From the NCBI GenBank assembly GCA_934725015.1, contig CAKVAS010000002.1, positions 124,001 through 188,000 on the forward strand: a DNA stretch of 64,000 nt, in the 5' to 3' direction. The position numbers and the translations under genes are program-made. Shown here piece by piece: positions 34,857 through 43,409 of the stretch. Every line of letters starts with the position of its first letter. The stretch's first letter is position 1. The DNA is from an uncultured Bacteroidales bacterium. GTDB taxonomy: Bacteria; Bacteroidota; Bacteroidia; Bacteroidales; UBA932. Under the pieces are notes generated by a model. That model had not been told where the DNA came from and did no database searches. It saw nothing but the letters and a program-made list of their open reading frames with translations.

Positions 34857-37800
34857 TCAGAACGTTATGTTGAGTCCGAAGCTGTAGAACTTCACAAGCG
34901 GGTAGTCGCTTGTGTTGCTCGGCACCGCCTCCGGATCCATGAACTTCAGCGGAGTGAACGTCAGCAGGTTATAGCCCGTGAGCGAGATCGCGAGGGACTT
35001 GATTCCCACGGCCTTCAGCGGCCTCGTGTCCGTGAACGTGTAGCTGAGCGCGAGGGACTTCAGCCGGAGGTAGGATGCGTCCTTCAGCCAGAGCGTGGAG
35101 TCCTCGGCGTTCCATGACTCCGATGTCTTGGATGCGCGAGGGAGCGTTCCGCCCTGATTCTCTTCGCTCCAGCAGTCTTCGTAGAAGTATTTGAGCAGGC
35201 CTCGTCCTCCGGCGTTCGTGAACGGGATTCTGTAGGTCCCCGCAGCGAGAAGACGGTTCACGTGTGTCGCTCCCGTCCACTGCATCGAGAGGCTGAAGCC
35301 CCTGTAGCCGAGGCCGCAGTTGAGTCCGAATACATATTCCGGACGGGTCGAATAGCCCGTGACAATCCTGTCGTTGGAATCCACGACGCCGTCGCCGTTG
35401 ATGTCGGCGTACATCGCGTCGCCCGGCCGCACATTGAAACTCGGCTGCGGAAGTTCCGGGTTCAGAATCAGGTCGCCGTCCGCGTCGCTGACAAAGTCGC
35501 TGTACTGATAGATGCGCTCGAAGCGGTAGAGAAGGTAGCGTCCGGTCGAGCCGCCGGTAAAGTTCTGGTAGTCATACTGGCTGCGCACCTCGTCCTGGTA
35601 GATGATCTTGTTCCTTGCGAACGAAACCGTTCCGTTCAGGCTGTAGCGGAACCCGTTCCGCAGCGTGTCTTTCCATCCGAGGGCAATCTCGTAGCCGTGG
35701 TTATCCACGATTCCGATGTTCATCGCCGGAAGGGTCTTCGCGATTACGGAAGGCACCGTGTTCGGCGTGATGAGTATGCCCGTCCTGTGCTCGAAGAACC
35801 AGTCGAAGGAGAGGCTGAGCCGTGTACCGAAGAACTCCGAGTCGAAGCCGTAGTTCTGTTTGTCGGCCGTCTCCCATGTCACTCCGGGGTTCCCGGCGGT
35901 GCTGCGGGCGTAGGCCTCCTGACCGTTGGCGTTATCGACTCCGAAGCTGTAGGAGCCGCTCTGGGTCCATGTCTCCGGCATATAGAGGAATCGCGTGGAG
36001 CTTATGTCGTTTCCGACGCGGCCGTATGAGGCGCGAATCTTCAGGTAGTCGAGGAAGCGTACCTTCTTCATGAACTTCTCTCCGGTCAACACCCAGCCGA
36101 CGGAAGCCGACGGGAAGAGTCCGTAGCGCGTCTTGCCCGGCGCGAAGTTCTCGGATCCGTTGTAGCCGAGGTTCACGTCGATGTAGTACCGGTCGGCGTA
36201 GCTGTAGGTCGCGCGTGCGACATAGCCGATGTAGCTGCGGGGAATGTAGGTGAAGGTGGTGGGATAGTAGTTGCGGGACTGGTTGTAGAGCACCATCGCC
36301 GACACCTTGTGAGCGTCCGCCGGGCCGAAGTTCCTCTTCCAGTCGAGCTTCGCCTCTATGTACCAGTTTCTTCCGCGTCCGTAGTCCTCGCCGTAGCCGA
36401 GGGCGTAGTTGCTGCCCTCCTGGACATAGACTATCGTCTTGTCGTAGTCCGGGTCGGTCATCTTCTTGGTCTTGTCCTCGAGATAGGACTTGTAGTAGGC
36501 GACCTGATGCTCCGCGCCCCATGACTGGCGCTTCTTGACGAGGCTGAACTTGTTGTCGTAGGAGCCCTTTATCGAGAAGGACAGGCCTTTGGTAATCATG
36601 TCGAGGTTCTGGACAATCTCCGCATCGACGTTGAGCGTCGCGTTGTAGTCCTTGTGATAGCCGTAGCCGAAGAAGCAGGAATATGAGTCACGCAGCTCTA
36701 TGTCCGTGGGTATGAATCCCTTGGGGATTATGGTGCGCACTCCGTCGATGAATCCCGGGCCGCTGAGGGGGTTAGCCCAGACGGTCGCATAGACCCACGG
36801 GTTTCCGAGGGACTCGACGACGGAGTAGGGTTCCTGCGACTGCCCGATGTAGCCTCCGATGTTGAGCTTGAGCTTTGTCGTGCCGGTGAGCTTCACATCG
36901 ACGTTTGCGCGGTAGTTGTAGCGGTTGTAGGAGTAGTTGTTGTTATACGGAAGCTCGTCCAGCTGCTTGAGGATACCGTTCTGGTAGAGATAGCCCATCG
37001 ACACGAAATAGTTCACGTCCTCGTTGCCTCCGGATATGTTCACATTGTTCTTGGACTGGAGGAACACGTCGTTGCACATCATCTTCGTCCAGTTGACGTC
37101 AGGGTACATTATCGGGTCGGAGCCTGTCCTGTAGGCCTCGATTGCCTCGCGGGAGAAGAGCCTTGACGGGTCGGTGACTCCGTCGTTGTGCATCTTCTGG
37201 TTCCAGAAGTTGGCATATTCGTAGCTGCCCGCCTGCTCGACGAGGCTTATCGGCCGCTGGACTCCGGTGTTGGAGCTGACGCTGATGCTCATCCGTCCCT
37301 CCTTTCCGCGCCTTGTGGTGATGAGAATCACGCCGTTCGCGCCCCTCACTCCGAAGACTGCCGTGGAGGCCGCGTCCTTGAGGACGGACATGTTCTCGAT
37401 TTCATTAGGGTCTATCTGCGAGAACTCCCTCTCCACGCCATCGACCAGCACGAGCGGCGCGGATAGTTCGCTTGAAAGCGAGCCTGTTCCGCGGATGTAG
37501 ATTGAGGCCGCGTCCTTTCCCGGCTGGCCGGACATCTGGACGGTGGAGACTCCAGGCACCGCGCCTGCGAGCACGTTCGAGATGCTTGACACCGGCGCTT
37601 CCACGAGTTTCTTCGTATCGACCACCGAAAGCGCTCCCGTGATGGTCGCCTTGGTCTGCGTGCCGTAGCCGATGACAACGACTTCGTCGAGCCGGCTTGT
37701 CTCGTTCTGCATCGTGACGTTGAGCACGGCGCGTCCGTTCACCGCCACTTCCTGCGTGGCATAGCTCAACGCGGAGAACACGAGCACCGCGTCCGGCGCC

Positions 37801-38312
37801 GTCACGTCCATGCTCCAGTCTCCGTCGATGTCGGCTATGACCCCGTCCTGCGAGCCCTTCAGCATCACGTATGCCCCGACGACCGGCTCCCCGGCGCTGT
37901 CAGTGACCTTGCCCTTTACCGTAAGCGGCTGCCGAGGCTTCTGTGATGCCGTTTCCGGTTTGTTGGGGGCAGGAATATCGTCCTTGTGAAGCAGAATCTG
38001 TCTGCCGGACAGTCTGTAGTTGATTCCTTTCGGGAGAATCTTTCCGAGCACCTCCCTTATGTCCGCGTCCTTCACGTCGAGGCTGACCTTCGTCATGTCG
38101 GAGACCACATCTTCTTGATAGACAAAGATGTAGTCGGAGACCTGCTCGATTTTTCCGAGCATCTGCACGAGCGGAATGCCCGTCGCTGTCAGAGTGATGC
38201 GCTGGGGCAGCTGCGTTTCGGACGCTGCCGCAGCCCTTGTCCCGCCAAGGAGCAGAACCGCCGTCAGCGCAGCCGCGACGAGCGGAATTTTCATCAGTGA
38301 GATTTTAGTCAT
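34857..38312 (-). CDS. SusC-like TonB-dependent transporter with STN signalling domain (pair 2)
   Basis: 1151 residues. Signal to about 30, then an STN/secretin-type domain (about 35-108; IPLVQMLGKIEQVSDYIFVY, DADIREVLGKILPKGINY). A carboxypeptidase-like domain follows (about 130-205; VKGKVTDSAGEPVVGAYVML), then the TonB box region DEVVVIGYGTQ, plug (IRGTGSLSSELSAPLVLVDG) and barrel ending SFGLNITF. The STN domain contacts a FecR anti-sigma, and the FecR gene is directly upstream (58-base gap). So this transporter is both importer and sensor for the locus. Confidence 0.95.
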   Translation of the reverse strand: MTKISLMKIPLVAAALTAVLLLGGTRAAAASETQLPQRITLTATGIPLVQMLGKIEQVSDYIFVYQEDVVSDMTKVSLDVKDADIREVLGKILPKGINYRLSGRQILLHKDDIPAPNKPETASQKPRQPLTVKGKVTDSAGEPVVGAYVMLKGSQDGVIADIDGDWSMDVTAPDAVLVFSALSYATQEVAVNGRAVLNVTMQNETSRLDEVVVIGYGTQTKATITGALSVVDTKKLVEAPVSSISNVLAGAVPGVSTVQMSGQPGKDAASIYIRGTGSLSSELSAPLVLVDGVEREFSQIDPNEIENMSVLKDAASTAVFGVRGANGVILITTRRGKEGRMSISVSSNTGVQRPISLVEQAGSYEYANFWNQKMHNDGVTDPSRLFSREAIEAYRTGSDPIMYPDVNWTKMMCNDVFLQSKNNVNISGGNEDVNYFVSMGYLYQNGILKQLDELPYNNNYSYNRYNYRANVDVKLTGTTKLKLNIGGYIGQSQEPYSVVESLGNPWVYATVWANPLSGPGFIDGVRTIIPKGFIPTDIELRDSYSCFFGYGYHKDYNATLNVDAEIVQNLDMITKGLSFSIKGSYDNKFSLVKKRQSWGAEHQVAYYKSYLEDKTKKMTDPDYDKTIVYVQEGSNYALGYGEDYGRGRNWYIEAKLDWKRNFGPADAHKVSAMVLYNQSRNYYPTTFTYIPRSYIGYVARATYSYADRYYIDVNLGYNGSENFAPGKTRYGLFPSASVGWVLTGEKFMKKVRFLDYLKIRASYGRVGNDISSTRFLYMPETWTQSGSYSFGVDNANGQEAYARSTAGNPGVTWETADKQNYGFDSEFFGTRLSLSFDWFFEHRTGILITPNTVPSVIAKTLPAMNIGIVDNHGYEIALGWKDTLRNGFRYSLNGTVSFARNKIIYQDEVRSQYDYQNFTGGSTGRYLLYRFERIYQYSDFVSDADGDLILNPELPQPSFNVRPGDAMYADINGDGVVDSNDRIVTGYSTRPEYVFGLNCGLGYRGFSLSMQWTGATHVNRLLAAGTYRIPFTNAGGRGLLKYFYEDCWSEENQGGTLPRASKTSESWNAEDSTLWLKDASYLRLKSLALSYTFTDTRPLKAVGIKSLAISLTGYNLLTFTPLKFMDPEAVPSNTSDYPLVKFYSFGLNITF

Positions 38313-38370
38313 TAGTATAATTTGTCTGTGATTTTTTGTTTCAGAAGTTGGATTCCTGTCGGCGAGCCGC

Positions 38371-39333
38371 TCATTTCATCGTGACGCGATACTCGTTGTC
38401 GGATATTTTCTCGAAGTTTACGGGAGCGAGGAATTCGAGGTTCACGAGTGCCGTATCGACCCTTGTCCGCAGGTCAAGCTTGCCGGTAATCGGATAGGCA
38501 TCCTCCGGCAGTCCGTCGTGGCGGATGCTGATGCCGTAGTAGTCCTGAATCTTCAGGATGACCTGTTCCACAGGAAGTTTCTCGAACTTAAGGTAGCCGT
38601 TTATCCAGGAGGTGTAGTCCTCGGTGGCTACGATGGCGATGTTTCCCGAGCCGTCCGACGGATTCCTTGAGAACCGCTGTCCCGGAACGAGCCTGTAGCT
38701 CAGAGGTTCCTCGCCTGTCTGCGAATCGACCCGGACGGAGCCGCGCACGAGCACGACCGAGTGCTCGTCTCCCTTGCTGTTGACATCGAATTCGGTTCCG
38801 AGGACACGCACGGCGATTTTTTCGGTTTCGACTATGAACGGACGCCTTTCGTCTCTTGTGACGTCGAAATATGCCTCCCCGTCGAGCCGGACGCGTCTTT
38901 CGTTTTTCTTGTAATTGATTATCTCCAGCTTTGAACCGGCATTGAGGCAGACCCTCGTGCCGTCGGAGAGTATGGTCTCAGTGATGAGACCGGCCGGCGC
39001 GCAGAGAGTTTCAACCGCGAGGGGAGTGTCAGCTTCATGCTGCCTGAACCCGAAGAAGACTCCGGCTGCAACAGCGGCGGCCACGGCCACGGCTTCGGCG
39101 ACGCGCCTGAAGATGACTCCGCGCCTCTTCCCGCCCCGTTCGTTCTGCGCTGTCTTTCCTCCATCGGCGTCTCCGTTGAAAATGAGGGCATTGCAGAGGC
39201 TCCTGTATGCCATCAGCTCCTTCCTGTTCCCTTCGCTCTCCTCCGCCCAATGCAGGACTTCGAGGCGCTCCTCGTCCGAAGCGTCCCCGTTCAGGTATTT
39301 TTCGAGTAATTCTCTGGTCATATTCTTACGCAT
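38371..39333 (-). CDS. FecR-family anti-sigma factor
   Basis: 320 residues. N-terminal cytoplasmic helical part (LLEKYLNGDASDEERLEVLH), one membrane span at about 82-97 (AVAVAAAVAAGVFFGF), then the periplasmic FecR domain (LSDGTRVCLNAGSKLEI, VRLDGEAYFDVTRDERRPF, VRVLGTEFDVNS) and a C-terminal STN-like part (FEKLPVEQVILKIQDYYG). It holds the sigma factor encoded upstream until SusC pair 2 signals substrate. ATG at 39321 is an alternative start. Confidence 0.94.
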   Translation of the reverse strand: MRKNMTRELLEKYLNGDASDEERLEVLHWAEESEGNRKELMAYRSLCNALIFNGDADGGKTAQNERGGKRRGVIFRRVAEAVAVAAAVAAGVFFGFRQHEADTPLAVETLCAPAGLITETILSDGTRVCLNAGSKLEIINYKKNERRVRLDGEAYFDVTRDERRPFIVETEKIAVRVLGTEFDVNSKGDEHSVVLVRGSVRVDSQTGEEPLSYRLVPGQRFSRNPSDGSGNIAIVATEDYTSWINGYLKFEKLPVEQVILKIQDYYGISIRHDGLPEDAYPITGKLDLRTRVDTALVNLEFLAPVNFEKISDNEYRVTMK

Positions 39334-39429
39334 ATATAAATATGTGTAAGCAAAGACGGATTACCCTATGATACGGAGAAAAATTTTTAATGGATGTTCC
39401 CGCTCCGGCGGAACATATATTCTCTTTCC

Positions 39430-40017
39430 TTATCCGACAAGGTGATAGAGGTTGAAGAACAGCAGCATCGGAAGATAGTCCCCGAGGCTCACGCGGAGTT
39501 CCTTCAGCGCCTTGGAGATGTGGTATTCGACGGTCTTTTCGGAAATTCCAAGTTCGGCGGCTATTTCCCTGTTGGTCATGCCCTCGAAGCGGCTGAGGCG
39601 GAAAATGGTCTCGGTGCGTTCCCCGAGCTGCTTCAGCGTGTCGTCGATGATTTCCCGGATGTCGGCCTGATAGAGCCTGGATGGGTCGCACTCGTTCAGG
39701 GAGCTGAGCCGCAGCTGAATCTCGCGGTCGCGGTCCGAACCCATCCCCTCCCGTGCACGGATGTCGGCCTGCCTGTGCTTGAGGTAGTTGAGCGCGAGGT
39801 TGCGGACGGTAGTGAAGAGAAACGGCATCAGCCTTTCAATCCGCTCTCCCTCCCTGCACCTTTTCCAGAGGATTACCATAGCCTCCTCGGCCATGCACTC
39901 CGCCTGCGCGGTGTCGTAGGTGTAGGATTTGGCGAAAGCGACACACTGCCGGCAGCACCGCCTGTACTCGTCGCTGCTGCTGAACACCGCAAATTCGTTC
40001 ATGTCCGTCGTCGCCAT
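39430..40017 (-). CDS. ECF RNA polymerase sigma factor, FecI-like
   Basis: 195 residues from ATG 40017; an upstream TTG at 40026 is in frame but less likely. Sigma region 2: FAKSYTYDTAQAECMAEEAMVILWKR, then FLFTTVRNLALNYLKHRQAD. Region 4: FRLSRFEGMTNREIAAELG, then ISEKTVEYHISKALKELR helix-turn-helix. The C-terminal hydrophobic tail (PMLLFFNLYHLVG) is common in this group. With FecR and the STN SusC it forms the usual substrate-induced switch of Bacteroidetes PULs. It probably activates the operon from 38312 downwards. Confidence 0.95.
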   Translation of the reverse strand: MATTDMNEFAVFSSSDEYRRCCRQCVAFAKSYTYDTAQAECMAEEAMVILWKRCREGERIERLMPFLFTTVRNLALNYLKHRQADIRAREGMGSDRDREIQLRLSSLNECDPSRLYQADIREIIDDTLKQLGERTETIFRLSRFEGMTNREIAAELGISEKTVEYHISKALKELRVSLGDYLPMLLFFNLYHLVG

Positions 40018-40127
40018 AAATCCCAATATTCAATGCATTCCCTGCCACCGCAAAATTTCCGACACCTGCACGGTAGAGATGTCCATTATTCCAATAACAC
40101 CCCGAAAGAATGTCATCTCCCCGAAAA

Positions 40128-40325
40128 AACAGCCCGCATCACTGCGAGCTGTTTCGGTTAGTAGTGTAGTGTTTTAATTATTAGTGGTCAGCAAGCTCTT
40201 CATAACGGCGGAAGTCATAAGCGACGTCAACTATGTGCCGCTCGGACACATGAATATTTGTCAGTGGTGACATCCCGCAAATCATGAAGAGATGAGTGGC
40301 CTTAAACGTACGTCTCGTTTAAGAC
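40128..40325 (-). ncRNA. Structured small RNA with own promoter and terminator (6S-like candidate)
   Basis: About 198 bases. Predicted pairing on the minus strand: 5' hairpin CTTAAACG/CGTTTAAG. Then a long rod closed by GGcCA/TGaCC, with a 5x5 loop, CTCTTCAT/ATGAAGAG, then GCGG/CCGC with GTCA/TGAC, then a large open bubble of about 16 bases per side, and a terminal hairpin ATGTGTC-CGAGC-GGCACAT. It ends with terminator AACAGCTCGCA/TGCGGGCTGTT (40153-40128) and TTTTTT; its G-U pair favours the minus strand. A rod with a central bubble is the 6S RNA plan. A 34-codon frame (40285-40181) also fits inside. The rest of the 40018-40500 gap shows nothing clear. Confidence 0.6.
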
Positions 40326-40329
40326 ATTG

Positions 40330-40359
40330 CAAATATAGGGTTTATTTTCTAATAACAAA
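40330..40359 (-). promoter_or_regulatory. Promoter of the small RNA
   Basis: Minus-strand TTTG (40359-40356), 18 bases, then TATATTTG (40337-40330). This fits the Bacteroidetes consensus apart from slightly short spacing. The predicted start is near 40325, right at the first hairpin. Confidence 0.65.
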
Positions 40360-40500
40360 ATTTTATCGCAGTTTTTTATTCCGAAAATGGCGGAAATATC
40401 TAAAAATCCGCACATTTCGCAAAAAACTGTTTTGAATTTCGGACAGCGTTTGTTTTGAGAATCGGTTTTTACTAGTCCCGCGTTTTTTTGAGACAGATTC

Positions 40501-41178
40501 TCATTTCTCCAGCAGATGCGGGCGGAGCCGACGCGTCCTCTCAAGCGCCTGCTCGTCCTGCCAGGCCTGAATCTTCTTCGGGTCGCCGCAGAGGAGGATG
40601 TCCGGAACCTTCCAGCCGTTGAATTCGGCGGGGCGGGTGTAGATCGGAGGGGAGAGGAGGTCGTCCTGAAAGCAGTCGCTCAGGGCCGAGGTCTCGTCGG
40701 AGATTGCCCCCGGAATCAGGCGCACAATCGCGTCGGCGAGTATGGCGGCGGGAATCTCGCCCCCGCTGAGGACATAGTCGCCCACGGAGATTTCCCTTGT
40801 GACCAGGTGGTCGCGCACACGCTGGTCTATTCCCTTGTAGTGACCGCAGAGCAGGATTATGTTCCCCTTGAGCGAGAGCTCATTGGCAATTCCCTGTGTC
40901 AGAACCTCGCCGTCGGGGGACATATATATTACATCGTCATATTCCCTTTCGGCGCGAAGTTCCCCAATCATCCGGAAAATCGGCTCGACCATCATCACCA
41001 TTCCCGCGTCGGGCCCGTAGTTGTAGTCATCGACCCTCCTGTGCGTGCCGAGGCCGTATTTTCTGATGTCATGGACATATATTTCCACGATTCCCTTCTT
41101 TCTCGCGCGTCCCACGATGGAATGGCTAAGCGGGCTGTCCAGAAGCTCAGGGACGACTGTGAGTATGTCGATTCTCAT
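40501..41178 (-). CDS. trmD: tRNA (guanine-37-N1)-methyltransferase
   Basis: 225 residues. Starts MRIDILTVVPELLDSPLSHS, the family N-terminus. SAM-binding knot residues are seen in LLCGHYKGIDQRVRDH and VGDYVLSGGEIPAAILADAI, and the C-terminal DPKKIQAWQDEQALERT is typical. It methylates G37 next to the anticodon and prevents frameshifting. It stands alone here, outside the rpsP-rimM-trmD-rplS arrangement of Proteobacteria, as is usual in Bacteroidetes. Confidence 0.96.
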   Translation of the reverse strand: MRIDILTVVPELLDSPLSHSIVGRARKKGIVEIYVHDIRKYGLGTHRRVDDYNYGPDAGMVMMVEPIFRMIGELRAEREYDDVIYMSPDGEVLTQGIANELSLKGNIILLCGHYKGIDQRVRDHLVTREISVGDYVLSGGEIPAAILADAIVRLIPGAISDETSALSDCFQDDLLSPPIYTRPAEFNGWKVPDILLCGDPKKIQAWQDEQALERTRRLRPHLLEK

Positions 41179-41292
41179 ATATCTTCAGTTTTTGCGTTTT
41201 CTTTTTCCGGAAATAATCCTCAATATCGGGGCAGATTATATTTTTTTCATATTTCTGAGGCACAAAAATAACATATTTTACTCAAATATTCA

Positions 41293-41300
41293 TATATTTG
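41293..41300 (+). promoter_or_regulatory. -7 promoter box for the DUF349 gene
   Basis: TATATTTG fits TAnnTTTG, 67 bases before the ATG. No exact -33 TTTG is seen. Confidence 0.5.
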
Positions 41301-41367
41301 CAGAATGGACGCGCGTGAACGCGAAGATTTGCCGTGTCCATGGGTATAAACTTAATTCTCTAAATTT

Positions 41368-43212
41368 ATGAGTGAAGAGATCATTCCCGAGGCTATCGCC
41401 CCGGATGTAGAGCCTGAGGTTCAGGGAAATGCCGCTGCGGAACAGCCTGTTCCGGAGATGACCGCAGAGGGCGGCGTTGAAGTGCCGGAGACCGTTGAGG
41501 ATGTAGTTCCCGAGACACAGGAGCCTGTCGAGGACGAGACCCCGGACTATCAGAACATGACGCTTGCGGAACTTGTTTCCGAACTTCAGAAGACGGTCAC
41601 GAGCGACCTGAAGATGACGATGTCGAAGAACGTCGAGATGATTAAGACTGCATTCTACAAGAAGCTCGGCAAGGAAAAGGCCGACGCGATGCAGAAATTG
41701 TCCGATGTCGCCGACGCTGCGGCCGAGGCCGTAGAGAGTCCGTTCGCGGCAATCGAGGAAGGGTTCAAGTCCGCCTATAATGAATATAAGAAGGAACGCG
41801 CGGAGTTCAACGAGAAGCAGGAGAAGGAGCGCGAGCACAATCTGGAGCTCAAGCAGCAGGTCATTGAGGACCTGAAGGCTCTGCTGGAGAAGCAGGAGGA
41901 CGTGAATGCCACCTTCCCGGCATTCAGGGAAATCCAGAACCGCTGGAGGGAAATCGGGCCTGTGCCGGCCACCGCGTTCCGTAACCTTAACGAGACCTAT
42001 CAGCTCTATGTCGAGCAGTTCTATGACATGGTGCAGATTAACCGCGAGCTCCGCGACCTCGATTTCAAGAAAAACCTTGAAGTGAAGGAGAAGTTCTGCG
42101 AGGCGGCGGAGAAGCTGGCCGAGAACGAGAATGTCGTGGAGGCGTTCAAGGAGCTTCAGAAGCTGCACGAGCAGTGGAAGGAGTACGGTCCTGTCGCCAA
42201 GGAGTACAGGGATGACATCTGGAACCGCTTCAAGGCCGCCACATCCGTGATTAACAAGAAATATCAGGGATTCTACGAAGACATCAAGAAGAAGCAGGAG
42301 GAGAATCTTGCGGCAAAGACCGCTCTCTGCGAGAAGGTCGAGGAGATTGCCGCGAGGGAAGCCGGCAGCTCTAACGAGTGGAATGCCTTTTCCAAGGAGA
42401 TAGAGGAAATCCAGAAGGAGTGGAGAAAGATAGGCTTCGCTTCGAAGAAGGAGAATCAGAAGATATATGACCGTTTCCGTGCCGCCTGCGACGCGTTCTA
42501 TGCGAAGAAGAGGGAATATTACTCCAGTTTCAAGGACGGCCTGAACGCCAATCTTGAGAAGAAGATTTCTCTCTGCGAGGCTGCCGAGGCCCTGAAGTCC
42601 AGCACCGAGTGGAAGAAGGCTTCCGAGCAGTTCATCGGGCTTCAGAAGCAGTGGAAGGAAATCGGTGCGGTTCCTCACAAGAAGTCCGAGCAGGTCTGGA
42701 AGCGTTTCCGTGCCGCCTGTGACGAATTTTTCGCCGAGAGGGACAAGAATAACGTAAGGCCTGACGACTACCACAGGAACCTCCGCCTGAAGCAGGCCGT
42801 GATAAAGGAGATTGAGGCATATCAGAACGTGGACGCCGACGCCGACGCGAAGGCGCTCGCAGACTTCCGGCAGAAGTGGCAGGAGATTGGTTTCGTTCCG
42901 TTCAAGGATAAGGAGAAGATTGCCGAGGCGTACAAGGCTGCCGTGAAGGCCAAGTTCGGCGTCGAGCCTGCCGCAGAGAAGCGCGGCGTGCGCGGCGGAA
43001 GGCCTCAGCGTTCGGAGAAGGAGATTCTGATTGACAAGTTCACCAGGCTTCAGCAGGACATAGCCACCTATGAGAACAACATAGGCTTCTTCACGTCCGG
43101 CAAGAACTCCGGCGGACTGATTGACCAGATGCGCAAACGCATTGACGACTCTAAGGCCGAGCTTGCGAAGCTTGCCGAGAAAATCAGAACCTTGGACACG
43201 ACACAGGAGTGA
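41368..43212 (+). CDS. DUF349-repeat coiled-coil protein
   Basis: 614 residues, strongly acidic N-terminus (about 1-60) followed by repeated helical DUF349 units of about 70 residues. Each has a W-x(2)-I/Y-G-P/A-type motif: NRWREIGPVPA, EQWKEYGPVAKEY, KEWRKIGFASKKE, KQWKEIGAVPHKK and QKWQEIGFVPFKD. The end (NSGGLIDQMRKRIDDSKAEL) is a coiled coil. Cytoplasmic, no membrane segment. Function is not established; DUF349 proteins are widespread in Bacteroidetes. Highly biased codons suggest strong expression. A same-length open frame on the other strand is a by-product of that bias. Confidence 0.85.
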   Translation: MSEEIIPEAIAPDVEPEVQGNAAAEQPVPEMTAEGGVEVPETVEDVVPETQEPVEDETPDYQNMTLAELVSELQKTVTSDLKMTMSKNVEMIKTAFYKKLGKEKADAMQKLSDVADAAAEAVESPFAAIEEGFKSAYNEYKKERAEFNEKQEKEREHNLELKQQVIEDLKALLEKQEDVNATFPAFREIQNRWREIGPVPATAFRNLNETYQLYVEQFYDMVQINRELRDLDFKKNLEVKEKFCEAAEKLAENENVVEAFKELQKLHEQWKEYGPVAKEYRDDIWNRFKAATSVINKKYQGFYEDIKKKQEENLAAKTALCEKVEEIAAREAGSSNEWNAFSKEIEEIQKEWRKIGFASKKENQKIYDRFRAACDAFYAKKREYYSSFKDGLNANLEKKISLCEAAEALKSSTEWKKASEQFIGLQKQWKEIGAVPHKKSEQVWKRFRAACDEFFAERDKNNVRPDDYHRNLRLKQAVIKEIEAYQNVDADADAKALADFRQKWQEIGFVPFKDKEKIAEAYKAAVKAKFGVEPAAEKRGVRGGRPQRSEKEILIDKFTRLQQDIATYENNIGFFTSGKNSGGLIDQMRKRIDDSKAELAKLAEKIRTLDTTQE

Positions 43213-43275
43213 GCAGCAGGGAACCGCAGTAAAGAACGGCATTTAGGAACAATATAAAGAAACAGTAGAAAGATA

Positions 43276-43394
43276 GGGGATGCATAAAAAGATGGGATGC
43301 AAGGCGGATGGTGCAGATGAATACCGCAGCAACCTCTCGGTTGTGAGGATTTCATCAAACCATCCAACGACGCAGGCCGTTTTTTAGGCACCCC
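43276..43394 (+). repeat. Structured element copy E4
   Basis: Outer stem GGGG-TGC (43276-43283) with GCACCCC (43388-43394); AAAAA (43286-43290) with TTTTT (43381-43385). Middle stem GGATGG (43306-43311) with CCATCC (43360-43365). Inner GATGAA with TTCATC and CAACC (43330-43334) with GGTTG (43339-43343). Cores TGCAAGGC, CCGCAG, TGTGAGGA and AACG-CGCAG are as in E3. Unlike the other copies its right arm faces a gene start, 15 bases before yidC, and its left arm is 63 bases after the DUF349 stop. Confidence 0.85.
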
Positions 43395-43409
43395 GTAAAA
43401 AAGAATTAG

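Noticed and set aside
40024..40026. TTG start for the ECF sigma factor
   Set aside because: The ATG at 40017 is three codons in and the added residues show no conservation feature.
41290..43242. 650-codon open frame on the strand opposite the DUF349 gene
   Set aside because: It mirrors a codon-biased, Lys/Glu-rich gene; its product is Leu-rich with no domain, and the + strand gene has clear DUF349 repeats.
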